12,500 bases of DNA from Stramonita haemastoma (Eukaryota > Mollusca > Gastropoda > Neogastropoda > Muricidae), in NCBI GenBank assembly GCA_030674155.1, contig CM060342.1, forward strand, positions 20,692,663 to 20,705,162, in the 5' to 3' direction. A model generated the notes under the pieces. The model did not search any database. It saw only the letters and a list, made by a program, of their open reading frames with translations, and had not been told where the DNA came from. Below are positions 8,427 through 12,500 of this stretch, one piece after another (position 1 is the stretch's first letter; each line of letters begins with the position of its first letter). A program made the translations under genes and the position numbers.

Positions 8427-8545
8427 TTGGTCTGTGACTGGCAGAGGGTGTTGATGACCACAGACTTGCCCCCTCCTGTGGGCCCCACGATCATGGTGGT
8501 GTGGCGGGTCATCATCGTCTCGTACATCTGAACCACCTTGTCCAC
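8427..8545 (-). CDS. DNAH10: Dynein heavy chain exon: AAA2 P-loop (Walker A)
   Basis: This 119-bp exon encodes 39 residues plus two bases. It begins [20 protein letters not shown], followed by the Walker A motif GPTGGGKS at 8462-8485 and then [14 protein letters not shown]2 of dynein binds ATP but is thought to have mainly a structural role. The acceptor is CTCAG at 8546-8550, whose pyrimidine tract is a CT microsatellite (read as GA on the plus strand). The donor is GTCAGT from 8426. The exon ends with AA, which joins the A starting the next exon to make AAA (Lys), giving the expected Q-T-K-L-G junction. Reading past the donor gives SVGVL then a stop, which is intron. Confidence 0.93.
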
Positions 8546-8547
8546 CT

Positions 8548-8853
<306 letters not shown>

Positions 8854-9022
8854 TCAACACCCACCACTCCTATACTTGACATCTACATTTTTAAACTGTG
8901 GATAGTATAAACTTTGCTACGGCATATATAAACATTTTAGAAAAGTCAAAACAGTCATGTGGACTGTGTCGCTGGACGGGTCGGAAACCTGGACACTATG
9001 ACCATTGGAAAGAGACGAAGCA

Positions 9023-9318
9023 GGTAAAAGGTAAAGGTGTCCCATAACCTGTGTGGTCGTAGGGGAGCGAGGCGTCAGAGACCTCAACTTCTCTAGGGAC
9101 CAGCATGTTGAGGGCGGCGCCCATCTCCTCTCCCTCGCTGCTTTATCTTCCCTGACCGTAAAGAGGGCAGGTACCCATTGACAGCTGGGTGAACTGTAGG
9201 ACTGCACTAAAGCCAAGGCGCGCAAACGGTCACTCATCCAACTGGTAACCACGCTCGACGCTGCTTAATTTGACTGGGGGAAAGCAAGCGCTCTGACCAC
9301 TGAGCTATCTCGTCCCCG
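9023..9318 (-). repeat. SINE-B copy, near full length
   Basis: This is the most complete SINE-B, about 295 bp. The minus-strand head is GGGGACGAGATAGCTCAGTG with an A-box-like TAGCTCAGTGGTC, and the 3' end is GGTTATGGGACACCTTTACC plus a short ACCTTTT tail. It defines the family for comparison with the other copies. Confidence 0.8.
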
Positions 9319-9561
9319 AAGATCAAATATGCAAGTTAAATATCTCGTAATTTATGTCACCGTTTTGTTGGCATACAGAGTCAGAACCATACCCAGCATG
9401 CATCATGTACACACCAAAAAAACTGCTCTGAAATAGGAATGTGTCAGTTGAGGCCAGCAGGCAGACCTCCTGCAGAGTTACAAGCACAGGAGAAGACAAG
9501 GCACTGGGCATTATTCTACCTTACAAAGCAATACACATAAAGAGAAAAATAAGCAAATTCT

Positions 9562-9562
9562 T

Positions 9563-9636
<74 letters not shown>
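9562..9636. repeat. CT microsatellite
   Basis: A CT array with one CC interruption near 9581. Confidence 0.9.
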
Positions 9637-9807
9637 AAACAGTGTCGTTTTACAATACGTGTGAATTGTTCCGTAATTAACAGTTAAGATATGGCTTATA
9701 TAACTTTCTGGCTTTATAATTACTCATACATTATTTAATATACATATACGTTGATAGTAATATGTTTATAACACCTATGTCATATGCACACACTCTATGC
9801 CCACCAC

Positions 9808-9862
9808 ATTTTTGTATTGTGGCCTAAGGCCAATGTACATTAAACAATTTCAGTGTTCAGTG
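9808..9862. repeat. Dispersed repeat E, copy 2
   Basis: It shares GTATTGTGGCCTAAGGCCAA and TACATTAAACAATTTCA with 3448-3525, and is followed by a TC/TCTG tract. Confidence 0.5.
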
Positions 9863-10060
9863 TTCTCTCTCTTCCCCTCTCTGTTTGTCTGTCTGCTCTC
9901 TCTGTCTGTCTCTGTTTCTCCTCTTTTGTCAGTCCGTCCGTCCGCCCGTCTGGATTTCTGTCTGTCTGTCTTTCTGCCTGTCTCTGTGTCTGTCTCTGTG
10001 TCTGTCTCTCTCTCTGTCTTTCTGTATATCTGTCTCTGTGCCTGTCTGTCTGTAAGTCTG

Positions 10061-10095
<35 letters not shown>

Positions 10096-10104
10096 TTCTC
10101 TCTC
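9863..10104. repeat. Degenerate TCTG/TC tract
   Basis: An imperfect mix of TCTG, TCTC and TCCG units following repeat E. No coding potential. Confidence 0.85.
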
Positions 10105-10229
10105 AACAGATGACATATAGAAAAACTGCATACACACGGGGTCTAGACGTAAAAAAGCAGAAGAGTGCTATATATCCATCATCCTCCTAATAAAAGAATA
10201 AATTAAATCAAATCAAATCAAATCAAATC
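10105..10229 (+). repeat. SINE-A 3' end fragment
   Basis: It matches the SINE-A 3' part from ACAGATGACAT through AAACTGCATACAC to AATAAAAGAATAA, followed by a TCAAA pentamer tail at about 10204-10228. The head and core are missing, and it follows directly on a TC-rich tract. Confidence 0.75.
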
Positions 10230-10281
10230 TCTCCTTTTTGGGTGAAGGTGGTTGTAGGTTTCGGAGGTGGGAGGTTAGTGC

Positions 10282-10282
10282 T

Positions 10283-10314
<32 letters not shown>

Positions 10315-10359
10315 TATATATATATAATATATATATATATTATATATATATATATATAA
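10282..10359. repeat. TA tract, self-complementary
   Basis: A TA array with a few TTA/AAT phase changes. It lies 27 bases downstream (gene sense) of the donor of exon 10386-10576 and can fold on itself. Confidence 0.9.
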
Positions 10360-10385
10360 CCAGGACAAGCAAACCAAAGACACAC

Positions 10386-10576
10386 CTGTATAGGCAGCAT
10401 GATATAGCCGTTGTCAGTCACACGGATTCCACGGCATCATTGAAGTCCGGGTAACGAACCCTGGGACACTCCAGCTCCGGGAACAGGTCAGAGATGAGAC
10501 CCAGAAAGAGCGGCACGTCCTCGAAGACGAATTTGGGCAAGTTCATATCTCGTAACGCTCTCATCAGCACCACGTC
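10386..10576 (-). CDS. DNAH10: Dynein heavy chain exon: AAA1-AAA2 linker, with 1-bp frameshift
   Basis: The exon starts DVVLMRALRDMNLPKFVFED and continues to PRVRYPDFNDAVESV, following exon 12304-12450 in phase 0. The acceptor is GTGACAG ending at 10577 and the donor is GTGTGT at 10385. Its length is 191 bp, one short of a multiple of three. After ESV the frame meets TGA at 10418-10420. In the next frame the sequence continues as TDNGYIMLPIQ, which is the expected family sequence, and it then joins the following exon in phase 0. The simplest reading is loss of one base of a leucine codon at about 10419-10421. Residues on both sides are strongly conserved, and the other six exons are open. An assembly or read error is therefore as likely as a true null allele. 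A pseudogene is less likely but not excluded. Confidence 0.88.
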
Positions 10577-10583
10577 CTGTCAC

Positions 10584-10745
10584 AGTCAAAGTCAAGTCAA
10601 AGTCAAAGTCAAAGTCAAAATTTCATTTCCAGATGGTACATTGAATAAGCAGTAATTTTTTTTTTCATCAAGCCATCTATCTAGCAAAAAAAATTTCTTT
10701 AACTAAAATTTAAAAAAAACACCCTAAAAAGACCACTTAAACAAA
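10584..10745. repeat. Dispersed repeat D, copy 2, next to a splice acceptor
   Basis: The core at 10620-10685 matches copy 1. The preceding GTCAAA hexamer tract (10584-10618) begins a few bases from the acceptor at 10577, so on the gene strand its TTTGAC units form the sequence upstream of that AG. Confidence 0.65.
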
Positions 10746-10865
10746 ATAATGTCCAATCCATAATACTTAAACTAGCCAAAAACTTCAAACAGACAAATCA
10801 CCCATTTTATACAATCAGCAGCCTCATGGCTTCTTTAAAATGAGGTTAAGAAGAAAAAAAAAAAA

Positions 10866-11264
10866 GGTAAAGGCGTCCCATAACCTATGTGGTCGTAGGG
10901 AAGCGAGGCACCCACAGACCTCAGTTTCTCTAGGGGCCAGCATATTGAGGGCGGCGCCCATCTCCTCTGTCTTTCGCTGTTTTACGTTCCCTGACCCTAA
11001 AGAGGGTAGGTATCCATTTACAGCTGGGTGAACTGGGAGGAATGTACTAAAGCCGAGGTGCGTAAACAGTCACCCATCTACTGCTTTACCTTCCCTGTCC
11101 CTTAAGAGGGCAGTTACACATTTGCAGCTGGGTGAACTGGGAGGAATGTACTTGAAGCCAAGGCGCACGCAAAACGGTCACCCATTCACTTGGTAGCCAC
11201 GCTTGATGCTGCTTGAACTTGACTTGGGGAAAGCGAGGCTCTAACACACTGAGCTGTCCCATCC
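10866..11264 (-). repeat. SINE-B copy with internal tandem duplication
   Basis: It has the full SINE-B head and 3' end on the minus strand, but is about 100 bp longer than the copy at 9023-9318. The central block occurs twice, at about 10977-11081 and 11082-11189. Both contain GCTGGGTGAACTGGGAGGAA. Confidence 0.78.
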
Positions 11265-11307
11265 CTATAAGACACAGTCTAAATTATCCAGTGACAAAAT
11301 TGCTATT

Positions 11308-11460
11308 GTTTTTTTCTGTCTGCAACTGTATTTGTTTCCCTATCAGAGCTTTTTTCTTATAAAAAAAAATTGCCACGGACAACTCTCTTGTTGCCGTGGG
11401 TTCTTTTGCGTGCGCTGAATAATTACTTTAAAGTTACTTAAAGTGGTACAAAATACAAAC
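11308..11460 (+). repeat. Dispersed repeat C, right part, with TIR-like end
   Basis: It shares GTATTTGTTTCCCTATCAGA with the element at 869-1047, then continues through GTTGCCGTGGGTTCTTTTGC. It ends with GGTACAAAATACAAA (11445-11459), the exact reverse complement of the 15 bp at 872-886. This suggests one element family with inverted ends, seen here as two fragments. Confidence 0.55.
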
Positions 11461-11463
11461 ACC

Positions 11464-11465
<2 letters not shown>

Positions 11466-11527
<62 letters not shown>
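11466..11527. repeat. CA microsatellite
   Basis: An uninterrupted CA array of about 30 units. Confidence 0.92.
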
Positions 11528-11530
<3 letters not shown>

Positions 11531-11841
11531 CCTACCATCATTTCAAAATAAGTCCCTACACGAGGTTCTTACGAATCCAAGGCTATTGTGTGAGATAGCA
11601 TTATCCCTGATGCGATCCCCAGTAGCTTCATTTTTGTAAAATTTGACAATGCGTCTGCTACAGATTTGAAATCAGAATGATTCCAAATGTTCAGGTTCTG
11701 CTGTTAGCATAGTTTTGTTGCTATTGTTGTTGTTCTGAGGGTTGTTCTTTTTGTGTTTCTTTGCCTTGTTTTATTATTTATTTTTTGTATTGTTTGGAAT
11801 TAGTATCTTGCTACATCTTCCATCTCATCAACCCCTCCCCT

Positions 11842-11867
11842 CCCCCCCCCCCCCCCCCCCCCCCCCC
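11842..11867. repeat. Poly-C run (26 bases)
   Basis: A C homopolymer on the plus strand, preceded by CCCC blocks. On the gene strand it is a G run. The length is prone to sequencing error. Confidence 0.85.
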
Positions 11868-11893
11868 ACTCTCCCCGTCTAATAAGAGAGAGA

Positions 11894-12118
11894 CTTCGGA
11901 TGAGACTTTAAACCGAGGCCCCGTGTGCGAACGCACGCAGAACATCTTGCGCACACGTTAAATCCTGTTCCGCTTTTCGTAAGAGTAGGCCATCGTGTGC
12001 CGGTGGGAACAGATGACAATATTATCAAAACTGCATACACACGGGGACCGGATGAAAAAAAGCACATGATTGCTTACTCTGTTATCCTCGATATAAAAGA
12101 ATAAATAAATAAATAAAA
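11894..12118 (+). repeat. SINE-A copy, 5'-truncated
   Basis: It starts at the core (CTTCGGATGAGAC) and runs through CGATATAAAAGAATAAATAA with a TAAA-type tail. It matches the copies at 4414-4780 and 5668-5912 across the whole body. The tRNA-like head is lost. Confidence 0.8.
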
Positions 12119-12154
12119 ATAATATCACATTAAGTGAACAGACGTAAAATTGAA

Positions 12155-12297
<143 letters not shown>

Positions 12298-12303
12298 CCT
12301 TAC

Positions 12304-12450
12304 CTCTTCCAGGGAAGCAGATCCACGCTTGAGCTCTCCTGCCATCACCAACACAGATTTGAGGGCCCGCAGACCGAAATCGTAATGGTACTGTTTGGAC
12401 AGCTGCTCTTTGGCCAGACGGTAAAGCACCGTCATCTTTTTGGCCAGAAC
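12304..12450 (-). CDS. DNAH10: Dynein heavy chain exon: end of AAA1 module (first exon in window)
   Basis: This 147-bp exon encodes 49 residues in phase 0, starting [20 protein letters not shown] and ending [12 protein letters not shown]. The stretch [20 protein letters not shown] is a hallmark of axonemal dynein heavy chains just after the AAA1 ATPase core, leading into AAA2. The acceptor is TTGCAG at 12451-12456 and the donor is GTAAGG starting at 12303. A TA microsatellite begins within a few bases of the donor on the intron side. The protein is a ciliary or flagellar motor that hydrolyses ATP to slide doublet microtubules. The wording of this and later exons fits DNAH10, the I1/f inner-arm type, better than other DNAH paralogues as I recall them; a paralogue search would settle this. 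The preceding exons with the AAA1 P-loop lie beyond the right edge. Confidence 0.9.
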
Positions 12451-12500
12451 CTGCAACACACGTGTACGTGGTATAGTAGTGAAAATATGCCGTCATCATT

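Overview
This window is eukaryotic nuclear DNA. It holds an internal piece of one gene on the minus strand, an axonemal dynein heavy chain that best matches DNAH10 (inner-arm I1/f type), spread over seven exons. The gene is read from high to low coordinates. Its exons lie at 12304-12450, 10386-10576, 8427-8545, 5360-5654, 4100-4360, 2466-2674 and 575-848, about 500 codons in total. They run from the end of AAA1, through all of AAA2 (Walker A, Walker B and the conserved SPATISRCGMVYVDP segment), to the AAA3 P-loop. The gene continues beyond both window edges. All six junctions inside the window use GT-AG and join in phase, with one flaw: exon 10386-10576 is one base short, which puts a TGA in frame at 10418-10420.

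The rest, well over four fifths of the window, is intron. The introns are packed with long microsatellites (TG, TC, TCTG, CA, GAAA, GATA, GA, TA), GGTGT/GGGGT minisatellite and short dispersed repeats. At least two SINE-like families are present in several copies and both orientations. One has a tRNA-like head with recognisable A and B boxes, a core containing TTCGGATGAGAC and an A-rich or TCAAA tail. The other has a tRNA-like head resembling TAGCTCAGTGGTC and ends in a GGTAAAGGTGTCCCATAACC-type 3' end (seen on the opposite strand). Five further repeat families are recognised only because two copies occur here. One of them has ends suggestive of terminal inverted repeats.

The repeat content and the dynein sequence suggest a lophotrochozoan, most likely a gastropod mollusc. 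This is from memory of similar repeats, not a search. I see no bacterial genes, no functional RNA genes, no CRISPR and no operon-like system. The points of most interest are the frameshift in an otherwise well-conserved exon, a partial duplicate of the AAA2 exon start (6338-6398), inverted SINE copies flanking the AAA2 Walker B exon, and simple repeats placed directly at splice sites.
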